Shown here one piece after another: positions 40,120-48,855 of a DNA stretch of 64,000 nt. A program made the translations under genes and the position numbers. This stretch comes from Tidjanibacter sp045656405. GTDB lineage: Bacteria > Bacteroidota > Bacteroidia > Bacteroidales > Rikenellaceae. The number at the start of each line of letters is the position of its first letter. Position 1 is the stretch's first letter. The stretch spans positions 45,220-109,219 of the forward strand of contig JAZORC010000020.1 in NCBI GenBank assembly GCA_045656405.1, written 5' to 3'. A model generated the notes under the pieces. It had not been told where the DNA came from. It saw nothing but the letters and a program-made list of their open reading frames with translations, and ran no database searches.

Positions 40120-41451
40120 ATGCAGCCAAACAAAGACAACACCAAAAAGACAAAAGAGCTTGACGACCGCACCCCTTTGGTAGATGATGCCCGTAGGCTC
40201 GATATGAGCGCCAAACCCAGGAGAGTTTCGTGGTGGTTGCGCCCTGTTATGTGGATTGCCTCGTTCCCCGTCACTTGGCTTCACCGCACACGCATACGAA
40301 AGATTAATATGGAGGGTGTAAAACGCCCCTACCTTTTGCTGTGTAACCACAATGCCTTCTATGACTTTATGGTTGCCATCAAGGCCACCTTCCCCAATCA
40401 GGCATACTACATTGTGGCGATTGATGGTTTTGTGGGCATTGGAGGCATCCTTGCGTGGCTGATGGCCCGTGTGGGTTGTATTCCCAAGCGCAAATTTACC
40501 AACGACACCCGCCTTGTGCGCCAGCTACGCGAGATTAAGGAGCGCAAGAAAGTTGTAGCCTTCTATCCCGAGGCTCGCTATTCGCTCTGTGGCACCAACG
40601 CCATTTTGCCCCCTTCGCTCGGCAAACTTGTGAAGTTGCTCAAAATGCCCGTTGTTACCCTCATCACCCAGGGTAACCACATCAACTCCCCCTTCTGGCA
40701 CACGGGTGACAGACTCATCAAGACCGAGGCGACGATGAAACAGATTCTCACGGTGGAGGAGATTGAGAAGATGGACTACAACCAGATTATGGAGGTTGTC
40801 AATCGTGAGTTCTACTACGATGACTTCGCTTGGCAGCGCGACAATAAGATTCGTATGACCAAGAGTACTCGCGCCGAGGGCCTGCACAAAGTGCTCTACC
40901 AGTGCCCCCACTGCGGCAAGGAGTACCGTATGGCAAGCGAGGGTTCACACCTTTGGTGCAATGAGTGCGGCCACAAGTGGTGGATGAATGAGTATGGTCA
41001 GTTGGAGGCCACCGAGGGCGAAACCCACTTCTGCCACATTCCCGATTGGTATGAGTGGGAGAGGGAGAATGTTCGCAAGGAGGTTGAGGCCGGCACCTAT
41101 GGTATCACCGTCAAGTCCGACGTTCGCTCACTGCCCCACCCCCGCAGATTTATGGAGTTGGGCGAGGGCATCTTGACCCACGATATGAATGGTTTTATGC
41201 TTCGTGGCGAATTCGACGGCATCGACTACTCGATGACCATTCCCGCGGCCCAGCGTTACTCCATCCACATTGAGTACAACTTCCGCAAGTGGAAACGCGA
41301 CTGTGTAGATTTGAGCACCCTTACGGATACAATGTTTGTCTATCCCCAGGGCGAGGATTTCTCCGTAACAAAGATTTCGCTCGCCACCGAGGAGCTCTAC
41401 AAATTCTACCACAACAAGAAAGAGGCAGAGGGCACTACCACCGAGGCGTAG
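40120..41451 (+). CDS. Acyltransferase domain fused to a zinc ribbon
   Basis: 443 residues. Residues about 50-230 form a PlsC-like lysophospholipid acyltransferase: a hydrophobic N-terminus (WWLRPVMWIASFPVTW), the HX4D catalytic motif NHNAFYD, and the downstream FYPEARYSLCG motif. A zinc ribbon follows at about 265-290 (CPHCGKEY...CNECGHKW) and a C-terminal domain of about 150 residues. The fusion is not the standard PlsC layout. Substrate cannot be assigned; membrane-lipid acylation is likely. It is 180 nt before lysC, with a hairpin element in the gap. Confidence 0.8.
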   Translation: MQPNKDNTKKTKELDDRTPLVDDARRLDMSAKPRRVSWWLRPVMWIASFPVTWLHRTRIRKINMEGVKRPYLLLCNHNAFYDFMVAIKATFPNQAYYIVAIDGFVGIGGILAWLMARVGCIPKRKFTNDTRLVRQLREIKERKKVVAFYPEARYSLCGTNAILPPSLGKLVKLLKMPVVTLITQGNHINSPFWHTGDRLIKTEATMKQILTVEEIEKMDYNQIMEVVNREFYYDDFAWQRDNKIRMTKSTRAEGLHKVLYQCPHCGKEYRMASEGSHLWCNECGHKWWMNEYGQLEATEGETHFCHIPDWYEWERENVRKEVEAGTYGITVKSDVRSLPHPRRFMELGEGILTHDMNGFMLRGEFDGIDYSMTIPAAQRYSIHIEYNFRKWKRDCVDLSTLTDTMFVYPQGEDFSVTKISLATEELYKFYHNKKEAEGTTTEA

Positions 41452-41473
41452 GCAATTTTATATTCTCCCCATA

Positions 41474-41591
41474 GGATTATTTATGTGAGGGGGTTTCAAG
41501 GCTTGCGATGGGCGAGGATGCGCAGTTTACTGAACGTAAATGAGCAATCCGAGCACGAGCGTAACGCCGAAAACACCCACAGAAATAATCC
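41474..41591. repeat. Stop-codon hairpin element after a plus-strand gene
   Basis: Outer arms GGATTATTTATGTG (41474-41487) and CACAGAAATAATCC (ending 41591) pair with one mismatch. The core is CGCAGTTTAC-N5-GTAAATGAGC, in which the outer core pair is changed from C-G to G-C. It is the only copy next to plus-strand genes, 22 nt after the acyltransferase stop and 37 nt before lysC. Confidence 0.8.
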
Positions 41592-41628
41592 GTGCGAGTG
41601 ATAAGTTATAATTGAAACTATTAAAGGA

Positions 41629-42891
41629 ATGAAGGTATATAAATTTGGAGGAGCCTCGGTTAAGGAGGCGGCAGGAGTTAGGAATCTTGCGGAGATTGCC
41701 CGCCAAACGGAGGGTAGGTTGTTTATTGTCGTTTCGGCAATGGGTAAGACAACGAATGCTCTCGAAAAGGTTATGGATAGCTTTTGGGGAGGTCGCACTG
41801 GCGAGGCTGTTGTAGCAATGCAGGGCATTGTCGATTACCACGCGGAGATTCTTGCCGACCTTTGGGGTGAGCCCCACCTGCCCGAGAGGGTTAGGGGTTT
41901 CTATGAGGAGTTGGAGGAGATTATCACCCTCTCGAATCCCAAGAGTCGCACCTATGAGGAGTGGTACGATAGGATTGTGAGCTTTGGTGAACTTATCTCC
42001 ACCTCCATTGTGAGCGACTACCTGACCTATGCAGGTGTAGCAAGCAAGTGGCTCGATATGAGGCGCTTGTTCCTCACCAGCAACCGCTTCCGCGATGCCA
42101 ATATCGACATTGAGGCATCCACACCTCGCCTATTGCGTGCTGTGGAGACCACCGATGAGAGGGTTATTGTTGGCCAGGGCTTCATTGGTGCCACCGAGCA
42201 GGGTGCCACCACCACCATTGGTCGTGAGGGCTCGGACTACTCGGCAGCCGTTGCGGGCTACATTCTCGGAGCCGAGAGCGTGTCGATTTGGAAAGATGTG
42301 GAGGGTATCCTCAATGGTGACCCCAAGCAGTTTGAGGGTGTGACCTACATCCCCGAGCTGACCTATCTCGACGCTATTGAGTTGGCATACAGCGGTGCGC
42401 AGATTATCCACCCCAAGACCATCAAACCTCTGCAAAACAAGCAGATACCCTTGTATGTTAGGTGCTTTGTAAATCCCTCGTTACCTGGTAGTGTCATCAA
42501 GGCGGAGATTGAGAAGCCCATCGACACCCCCATCCTCATTTTGAAGAAGAACCAGATTCTGCTCTCCATAAAACCCGAGGACTACTCGTTCATTTTGGAG
42601 GAGCGTATGGCGGAGATATTCCACATCTTGGAGAGCCACCGCGCGAAGGTGCACTTGGTGCAGAACTCGGCAATCAGTATGGCACTCTGCATCGACAACA
42701 CTCGCTACTTGGAGGAGATTGTTGATTCGTTCCACAAGGCGGGCTTCTCGGTGAAGTACAACACCGATATGGAGCTTCTGACCATCCGCGGCTACCGAAT
42801 GGAGCACTTGGCGGAGTATGCCGAGAAGGAGGGCGTCTATATGACGCAACGCTCGCGCAAGGTTTTGCGCATCATCCGCAAAACCGTCTAA
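41629..42891 (+). CDS. lysC: Aspartokinase
   Basis: Phosphorylates aspartate, the first step toward lysine, threonine and methionine. 420 residues: the KFGGASVK phosphate-binding motif, VVSAMGKTTNALE, RIVSFGELIST, TTTIGREGSDYSAA, and IWKDVEGILNGDP. The C-terminal about 120 residues look like paired ACT regulatory domains (NQILLSIKPEDYSFI; VHLVQNSAISMALCID). It is a monofunctional class without homoserine dehydrogenase. The stop GTC TAA opens a short heptamer array (42886-42903). Confidence 0.96.
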   Translation: MKVYKFGGASVKEAAGVRNLAEIARQTEGRLFIVVSAMGKTTNALEKVMDSFWGGRTGEAVVAMQGIVDYHAEILADLWGEPHLPERVRGFYEELEEIITLSNPKSRTYEEWYDRIVSFGELISTSIVSDYLTYAGVASKWLDMRRLFLTSNRFRDANIDIEASTPRLLRAVETTDERVIVGQGFIGATEQGATTTIGREGSDYSAAVAGYILGAESVSIWKDVEGILNGDPKQFEGVTYIPELTYLDAIELAYSGAQIIHPKTIKPLQNKQIPLYVRCFVNPSLPGSVIKAEIEKPIDTPILILKKNQILLSIKPEDYSFILEERMAEIFHILESHRAKVHLVQNSAISMALCIDNTRYLEEIVDSFHKAGFSVKYNTDMELLTIRGYRMEHLAEYAEKEGVYMTQRSRKVLRIIRKTV

Positions 42892-42914
42892 CGTCCAACG
42901 TCTGTTCTAAAATG

Positions 42915-42948
42915 CTCGGGCTCGGCAAAACCATTTGCCGAGCCCGAG
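42915..42948. terminator. Bidirectional hairpin between convergent lysC and the barrel gene
   Basis: CTCGGGCTCGGCAAA (42915-42929) pairs perfectly with 42934-42948 around ACCA. There is no U-run, so termination is probable rather than sure. It is one of the GGGCTCG hairpin family. Confidence 0.65.
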
Positions 42949-42967
42949 AACTTATTAATAGTTGGCG

Positions 42968-43636
42968 TTAGAAGTAGAATCTGAAATCGAGGTCAGCGTC
43001 ACATTTCGTACTAAATCCAAAGCCTTGTGTAATGGTAATATCCTTATTATTGATGGAACTATCAGGGTTTGTCTCATACTCATTCACACGGTCGAAGTAG
43101 TTTGCATAGATACCCAAAGCGCCACCAACCGACAAGCGGGGAGTGATGAAGAACTCCACATTCAAGGTTGCGCCCAAACTAAAATCATTATTTTTTATAC
43201 AAGTAAGTTTATCCGAATTGTAATTTGACGCATCGGAACTATCTGTGTGGTAATCTGTCAACTGTTCCTGATTGGATAATCCATACTTAACTCGACAGCC
43301 AACCGAGGCTTGAAGACGCTCACCTGGATTCAACAAGTAATTCGCACCCACAGAGAGTGTAGTTCCCAAACTTGCATTGTCTTGGTTATAATACAAAGTA
43401 TAACTATCGTTATCATTGTTGTAATACACCTCTGAAATCGAACTACTACCCGAAAGTTGCAACTCTGCATCAATCATCACACGGTCGGTGAGCATATACC
43501 CACCAGCAATGGTGTTGTAAAGTCCAATGTTCACTGCCACATCGCCCTTCTTGCCACCATAATAAACTTGCTCCTGTGCGTTTGCTGCACCCACCAAACC
43601 CATAATGAGCACTGCCAATATCAAAGTTTTCTTCAT
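42968..43636 (-). CDS. Outer-membrane beta-barrel protein
   Basis: 222 residues. Signal peptide MKKTLILAVLIMGLVGAANA. Alternating strands with long acidic, Asn/Ser-rich loops (ISEVYYNNDNDSYTLYYNQD, LTDYHTDSSDASNYNSD) end in DLDFRFYF with terminal Phe, typical for barrels assembled by BamA. The eight-strand size resembles OmpW/OmpA-like barrels, but no ligand can be named. It is convergent with lysC, and a TACATTTG box lies 32 nt upstream. Confidence 0.8.
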   Translation of the reverse strand: MKKTLILAVLIMGLVGAANAQEQVYYGGKKGDVAVNIGLYNTIAGGYMLTDRVMIDAELQLSGSSSISEVYYNNDNDSYTLYYNQDNASLGTTLSVGANYLLNPGERLQASVGCRVKYGLSNQEQLTDYHTDSSDASNYNSDKLTCIKNNDFSLGATLNVEFFITPRLSVGGALGIYANYFDRVNEYETNPDSSINNKDITITQGFGFSTKCDADLDFRFYF

Positions 43637-43667
43637 ACTATTTTAGTTTTAGCGTTTATTAGTTTCG

Positions 43668-43675
43668 CAAATGTA
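43668..43675 (-). promoter_or_regulatory. -7 element before the barrel gene
   Basis: On the minus strand TACATTTG matches the box. It overlaps the end region of ispE, and no good TTG is at the usual spacing. Confidence 0.45.
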
Positions 43676-43676
43676 A

Positions 43677-44492
43677 TCATAATTTCGCAACAAAGACCTC
43701 CTCGCCCGCAAAAATGGGTGAGTAGTTGGGCTCCTCGGCGAAGAGTCCATACATTGCCGAGCCCGAGCCAGAGAGCGAGGTGTAGAAGGCACCTCGGCGT
43801 TGCATCTCGCGCTTGATGTTGGGCAGGGCGGTGTATTTGTCGAAGAGTGAAGCCTCGAAGTCATTGACAATGGCGCTCTGCCACTCGCCACGGGGCAGGT
43901 GCAGGCGCTCTTCGAGCGAGAGTGCTGGGATGTGGGGCACAACACCCGCATAGGCCTCGGCTGTGGAGATGCCAAACGAGGGTTTCGAGATTACACACCA
44001 CACACCCGAGAGATCCACCTCGGCGGGTGTCATAATCTCCCCCCTACCTCGGCAGAACATCGGCTGGGAGTGGATGAAGAAGGGGACATCGCTACCCAAG
44101 CGTGCTGCGACCTCCACCATCTGCTCGGTGGAGAGATTGAGCCCAAAGAGTTCCGAGAGTCCCTTGATGGCAACAGCCGCATCGGCACTACCGCCACCCA
44201 ATCCTGCGCCAAAAGGTATCCTTTTGTCGAGCCTCATACGCACACCACCTATGCCATACATCTCCCGCAGGAGCATCCACGCCTTGACCACAAGGTTCCT
44301 ATCGGAGGCACAATCCACCACAAGGCCCTCCATTTGCAGACTACATCCACCACCCTCTGCGTGTTCAATTTCGAGGGTGTCGGCAACGGCTGGAACTGCG
44401 ACCATAAGTGTATCTATTTCGTGGTAACCATCGGGGCGACGAGTGAGAATATCGAGTCCGAGGTTGATTTTGGGATAGGCAGTAAGTTTCAT
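43677..44492 (-). CDS. ispE: 4-diphosphocytidyl-2-C-methyl-D-erythritol kinase
   Basis: GHMP-family kinase in the MEP isoprenoid pathway. 271 residues: the N-terminal AYPKINLGLDILTRRPDGYHEI, the GHMP ATP-binding motif PFGAGLGGGSADAA around residue 95, GSDVPFFIHSQP, and TSLSGSGSAMYGLF near the end. The length is normal. It is divergent from the GSCFA gene, and its promoter overlaps that gene's promoter in a 24-bp palindrome. Confidence 0.96.
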   Translation of the reverse strand: MKLTAYPKINLGLDILTRRPDGYHEIDTLMVAVPAVADTLEIEHAEGGGCSLQMEGLVVDCASDRNLVVKAWMLLREMYGIGGVRMRLDKRIPFGAGLGGGSADAAVAIKGLSELFGLNLSTEQMVEVAARLGSDVPFFIHSQPMFCRGRGEIMTPAEVDLSGVWCVISKPSFGISTAEAYAGVVPHIPALSLEERLHLPRGEWQSAIVNDFEASLFDKYTALPNIKREMQRRGAFYTSLSGSGSAMYGLFAEEPNYSPIFAGEEVFVAKL

Positions 44493-44516
44493 TTTAGTTT
44501 GCTCTTTTAGTTAGAG

Positions 44517-44548
44517 CAAAGATAAAAATTTTTATCTTTGTAGTCAAA
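44517..44548. promoter_or_regulatory. Overlapping divergent promoters in a palindrome
   Basis: CAAAGATAAAAA-TTTTTATCTTTG (44517-44540) is a perfect 24-bp palindrome that contains TATCTTTG on both strands. The leftward promoter for ispE has TTTG at 44548-44545 with a 20-nt spacer; the rightward one for the GSCFA gene has only a poor -33. Confidence 0.65.
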
Positions 44549-44569
44549 CAACCCTAAAACCTTTCTACT

Positions 44570-45526
44570 ATGAACTTTCGCACCGAGATAACTATCACAC
44601 CAAGCGTCAATAAGATAGACCAATCGCAAAAAATTCTCTCCATCGGTTCGTGCTTTGCCGAAGAGGTCACTCATCACCTCACAAGGGTGGGTGTGGAGGT
44701 TGCCTCCAACCCCCTCGGTACCCTCTACAACCCTCTCTCGATTGAGGCGTGTGTGGAGCGCATTGTTGCGCGTAGGGGCGTGGAGCGCGAGGAGCTCCTA
44801 TGTAGGGGTGATGTGTGGTTTTCGCTCGCCACCCACGGCTCCTTCGACAGCCCCAACCCCGATGAGGTGGTGGAGAGTATCAACCGCTCAATAGATGTGG
44901 CCCACAAAGAGTTGAAGGAGGCAAGGTGGGTGGTACTCACGCTGGGTACTGCGTGGGTATTTGAACACAAGGGCGAGGTGGTTGCCAACTGCCACAAGAT
45001 GCCTGCAAGGGAGTTTGTGCGTCGCAGGCTCTCGGTGGAGGAGGTTGTCACCTCACTGGAAAGAACGCTTGCAATGCTGGCGGACAAGAAGGTCATCCTC
45101 TCCATCAGCCCTGTGCGCCACTTGGGTGACGGCTTGGAGGGCAACTCGCTCTCGAAGGCCACCCTACGCCTTGCGGTGGAGCAGATTGTGGCCAAGTATG
45201 AGAGGGTGTGCTACTTCCCCTCGTTTGAGATTCTAATTGACGACTTGCGCGACTACCGCTACTGCGGTGACGATATGATGCACCCCTCGAAGGCGGCTGT
45301 GGAGTACGTTTGGGAACGCTTCTGCGAGATGTTCATCGGCAGGGAGGCTATGTGCGATGGGGAGCTCTTCGAGAGGCTCACCGATGCCCGCAACCATCGC
45401 CCACTCCACCCCGAGAGTGAGGAGCACCGCACCTTCCGCGAGTCGATGTTCCGCAAGGCCCTCACCCTTGGGCACAAATTCCCCAAGAACCGTATCGCCG
45501 CAGAACTTACAAAATTCTTCGCTTGA
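44570..45526 (+). CDS. GSCFA-domain protein
   Basis: 318 residues. The family name motif is present (ILSIGSCFAEEV, residues 24-35), with VVLTLGTAWVFEHK, ISPVRHLGDGLEGNSLSKA, and YFPSFEILIDDLRDYRYCGDDMMHPS. GSCFA proteins resemble SGNH/GDSL hydrolases, with the motif Ser in the first block and the Asp-His near the end, so an esterase-like role is plausible; the substrate is unknown. The -7 box is 30 nt upstream. Confidence 0.88.
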   Translation: MNFRTEITITPSVNKIDQSQKILSIGSCFAEEVTHHLTRVGVEVASNPLGTLYNPLSIEACVERIVARRGVEREELLCRGDVWFSLATHGSFDSPNPDEVVESINRSIDVAHKELKEARWVVLTLGTAWVFEHKGEVVANCHKMPAREFVRRRLSVEEVVTSLERTLAMLADKKVILSISPVRHLGDGLEGNSLSKATLRLAVEQIVAKYERVCYFPSFEILIDDLRDYRYCGDDMMHPSKAAVEYVWERFCEMFIGREAMCDGELFERLTDARNHRPLHPESEEHRTFRESMFRKALTLGHKFPKNRIAAELTKFFA

Positions 45527-45548
45527 TTTGAAAGTCTAATATCCAACA

Positions 45549-45585
45549 TTTCGGGCTCGACAAAACGATTTTGCCGAGCCCGAAA
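45549..45585. terminator. Hairpin between convergent GSCFA and DUF2723 genes
   Basis: TTTCGGGCTCG-A-CAAAA (45549-45565) pairs with 45569-45585 with one mismatch. It is a GGGCTCG-family hairpin without a strong T-run. Confidence 0.6.
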
Positions 45586-45612
45586 CATTCCAATATGTTT
45601 GATTGGAAAACT

Positions 45613-48600
45613 CTATTTCTCAATCAAGAAATATCCATCTATACTCTTCAAGAACTCCTCCCTTGTGCGGTCGCTGACAGGTGTTACCGTAGCCTCGGGT
45701 TGTCCCTGCTCGTTGCGAGTCATACCAAAGAACAACTCGGCAATCTCCAAACTGCGGTCCAACTCATTGACCAACTCATAGCGCTGGTGAGGAAGGAGCA
45801 CCGAGTAGATGAGGTGTTCGAGGTATTGGAACTCATCCACCAACTGATTCTCCACGAAGGGTTGTTTGGAGTCGGGGAAGGTGAAGTAGTAGTAGAGTTT
45901 TTGTGTAATATCGCGTGCAAAATCACGAGCCAGAGCATCACCCTTCTCCACCGCGCCCGCCATATAGTAGGCGTCAATGTAGGGGAACGATTGGTAGCCG
46001 TGTGGCAGTTGCGAGAAGGGTAACTCCTCCACACCCCTATCGAGCACCGCTACGGCCTCCTCTTTGCGCCCCTCCACGGCCATCTGCTCGGCAAGGCGTG
46101 CAAAGCCGCCACGAATCTGTGTGGAGTTGATGTTGTAGCGCGAGAAGTTATCCACATAGACACTCTCGTCCTTCACATTACCATAGCGATAGACGTTCAT
46201 AATGTTGTTGTAGAGGTAGTCGGTGTCTATGCGCCCGATGTTTGCCGCACTCTCCATAGGTGTGCGGATGGGGACAAATCGGTAAGCGTAGCCATCGTAT
46301 TGGAGATAGTCGGTAATTCCGAGGTGCTTCAAGAGGTTGGGCTGCACGAAATAGACAGGCCTACTCCAATCCAACTCGGCCAACATATCGAGAATCATAA
46401 ACTCGGGTTTTTCGAGTGTATTCTTGGTGATGTTGAGCTCTATACTATCGAGTATAAGGTGGGCATCCTCGGGCCTGACGATACCTGCTTTGAGGACATT
46501 CTCCTTATTTACCGGCAGGGAGAGCTTATGTTGTGGCAGGAAGTCGAATGTAAGGTCATCCGAGTAGGATAGCTTGGTTGCGGGGCTCTCGCTCCTCACA
46601 ACTGCCATTGCCTGCTTCAAATCCACGCGGTAATCCACCACATCCTCCACAAAGATGTAGTCGTTGGCATACATATACTTCTCCTTGGGGAACGAGAAGG
46701 GCACAGGGGCACTCTCGTTGTAGGTCTGCTTCATCTCCTCAATGTACCAGCCGCCACCGAGGTAGCTCTGGTTCATAATCCTCACATCGGGCCTCACACC
46801 CTCTACCTCCTGATTGTACCACATCGGGTAGGTGTCGTTGTCGCCAAAATTGACAATTATGGAGTTTGGCAAAACCGAGGAGAGGTAGTTGTAGCCCATA
46901 TCGCGCATCACATACCTGCCACTGCGGTCGTGGTCGTCCCAGTTCTCGGCAGCAAGGATGGTGGGCACCGAGAGGCAGACCACACTCGCCACCACTGCGG
47001 GCACAACCTTATCTTTTTTGAATACCTTTTCGAGCCACTCCACAACGGCCAGCACACCAAAGCCTATCCACATACAGAAGGCATAGAAGGAGCCTGCATA
47101 GACATAGTCCCTCTCACGAGGCTCACCTGGGGGCGAGTTGAAATAGACAACAAGCACTACGCCCATCATCAAGAAGAGCCACATCACCACCGTAAAGTAG
47201 CGAGGATTCTTGCCCAACTGCCACAAGAGGCCCACAAGGCCCAAGATGAAGGGGAGGAAGTAGTAGCGGTTACGCCCCTTATTATTAGCCATCTCATCGG
47301 GGAGGTTATCTTGGGGACCGAGCATCGCCTCATCGAGTGGCTTGATGCCCGATAGCCAATTGCCATCGGTAATCTCGCCCAAGCTCTGATTGTCGCTCTG
47401 GCGGCCTACGAAGTTCCAGAGGAAGTAGCGCCAATACATAAAGTTGAGTTGGTAGTCGAAGAAGTAGCGCAGGTTCTCGCCAAAGGTGGGAACGGTATAG
47501 ACCTCACCACCATAGCGCACCTTGCGTCCCTTTACCCTACCCCACGATTGGTAGCCCTCAATGTGCCTCTCTTGGCTCGACCACATACGGGGGAAGAGCA
47601 TCTTGAACTCATCGGGGTACTCATAGCCCGCAACGGTCTTTTCGCCCACATATTTACCCTCGTCATTGACGTAGTATTTGGTGCGATATGTGACATCCGT
47701 AACGGGGGCAGCATACGACACACCCGAGAGTATTGGTTGCGCCTCATACTGCTCGCGGTTCAAGAGATAGAGGAGTGCGTAGGGGTTATCGGGGTCGTTG
47801 GAGTTCATTGGTGGATTGGCAGCCGCGCGGATGATAACCGAGGCATAGGAGGAGTAGCCAATGAGGATTACAGTGAGTGCCGTAACCACAAGGTTGGCAA
47901 GTTTCATACCCCTCTTCTGGGTGTACCACACACCCACACCGAGTGCTACAAAGAGCAACAAGGCGTAGATTGCAAAGCCCACATTGACGGGCGCACCCAT
48001 AGAGTTGAGCACCCTATCAAACCACGCACCAATCTGGGTGGTATAGGGGATTACAATGCTATTCAGAAAGAGAATTAGGGCGCCACTAATGAGGGTGGAA
48101 TAGATGATTCCTTTGGTCGTAACCCTCTCTGTCTTGCGGAAATAGTAGACAAAGACCAATGCGGGGATGGTCAGCAGGTTGAGAATGTGGACACCAATGG
48201 AGAGGCCCATCATATAGGCAATAAATATGAGCCAACGCTCGTTACCCTTTTGGTCGGCAACATCCTCCCAGCGCAAGATTGCCCACACCACAACGGCGGT
48301 CATCAGCGACGAGAGGGCATAGACCTCCGCCTCCACAGCCGAGAACCAGAAGGTGTCGGTAAAGGTATAGGCCAACGCACCCACCAAGCCTGCACCCATA
48401 ATAGCCACAGTTTTGGCCTTCGAGGGAACTTCACCCCTGCGAGTAGTCATACGGCGAGCTATGTGGGTGATGGTCCAGAAGAGGAACATAATGGTGGCGG
48501 CCGCAGCCACACACGACATCACATTCACCCAGAATGCCACCCTCTCCACATTGCCAAAAGCCAGCTGTGAGAAGAAGTTGGCAATCATCATAAAGAGCGG

Positions 48601-48762
48601 AGCCCCTGGGGGGTGTCCGACCTCCAATTTGTAGGATGTGGGGATAAATTCACCGCAGTCCCAGAAGCTTGCCGAGGGTTCTGTGGTGAGGATATAGACC
48701 ACTGCCGAGATGAAAAATGTCGCCCATCCGACAAGGTTGTTCACTTTATTATAGGTCTTCAT
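45613..48762 (-). CDS. DUF2723-type large membrane protein, putative O-mannosyltransferase-like enzyme
   Basis: 1,049 residues. The N-terminal half has more than ten membrane segments with the DUF2723 opening TEPSASFWDCGEFIPTSYK and GHPPGAPLF, plus loops WFSAVEAEVYALSS and GLSIGVHILNLLTIPA. The remainder is a large periplasmic domain with NFGDNDTYPMWYNQEVEGV. DUF2723/TMEM260-type proteins are GT-C-fold enzymes linked to protein O-mannosylation; in Bacteroidetes a protein glycosylation role is likely but inferred. It is divergent from cysS. Confidence 0.87.
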   Translation of the reverse strand: MKTYNKVNNLVGWATFFISAVVYILTTEPSASFWDCGEFIPTSYKLEVGHPPGAPLFMMIANFFSQLAFGNVERVAFWVNVMSCVAAAATIMFLFWTITHIARRMTTRRGEVPSKAKTVAIMGAGLVGALAYTFTDTFWFSAVEAEVYALSSLMTAVVVWAILRWEDVADQKGNERWLIFIAYMMGLSIGVHILNLLTIPALVFVYYFRKTERVTTKGIIYSTLISGALILFLNSIVIPYTTQIGAWFDRVLNSMGAPVNVGFAIYALLLFVALGVGVWYTQKRGMKLANLVVTALTVILIGYSSYASVIIRAAANPPMNSNDPDNPYALLYLLNREQYEAQPILSGVSYAAPVTDVTYRTKYYVNDEGKYVGEKTVAGYEYPDEFKMLFPRMWSSQERHIEGYQSWGRVKGRKVRYGGEVYTVPTFGENLRYFFDYQLNFMYWRYFLWNFVGRQSDNQSLGEITDGNWLSGIKPLDEAMLGPQDNLPDEMANNKGRNRYYFLPFILGLVGLLWQLGKNPRYFTVVMWLFLMMGVVLVVYFNSPPGEPRERDYVYAGSFYAFCMWIGFGVLAVVEWLEKVFKKDKVVPAVVASVVCLSVPTILAAENWDDHDRSGRYVMRDMGYNYLSSVLPNSIIVNFGDNDTYPMWYNQEVEGVRPDVRIMNQSYLGGGWYIEEMKQTYNESAPVPFSFPKEKYMYANDYIFVEDVVDYRVDLKQAMAVVRSESPATKLSYSDDLTFDFLPQHKLSLPVNKENVLKAGIVRPEDAHLILDSIELNITKNTLEKPEFMILDMLAELDWSRPVYFVQPNLLKHLGITDYLQYDGYAYRFVPIRTPMESAANIGRIDTDYLYNNIMNVYRYGNVKDESVYVDNFSRYNINSTQIRGGFARLAEQMAVEGRKEEAVAVLDRGVEELPFSQLPHGYQSFPYIDAYYMAGAVEKGDALARDFARDITQKLYYYFTFPDSKQPFVENQLVDEFQYLEHLIYSVLLPHQRYELVNELDRSLEIAELFFGMTRNEQGQPEATVTPVSDRTREEFLKSIDGYFLIEK

Positions 48763-48855
48763 AGAATAAATAACTCTCTATTACACTAAATATTTTGCAA
48801 AGTTACGAAAATAATGAGTATTTTTACAACCTCAATAAACGATAAAGACAACACT

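Noticed and set aside
41474..41628. Lysine riboswitch before lysC
   Set aside because: The gap is filled by the repeat hairpin element and lacks riboswitch-like junction structure; the core is the same as at unrelated genes.
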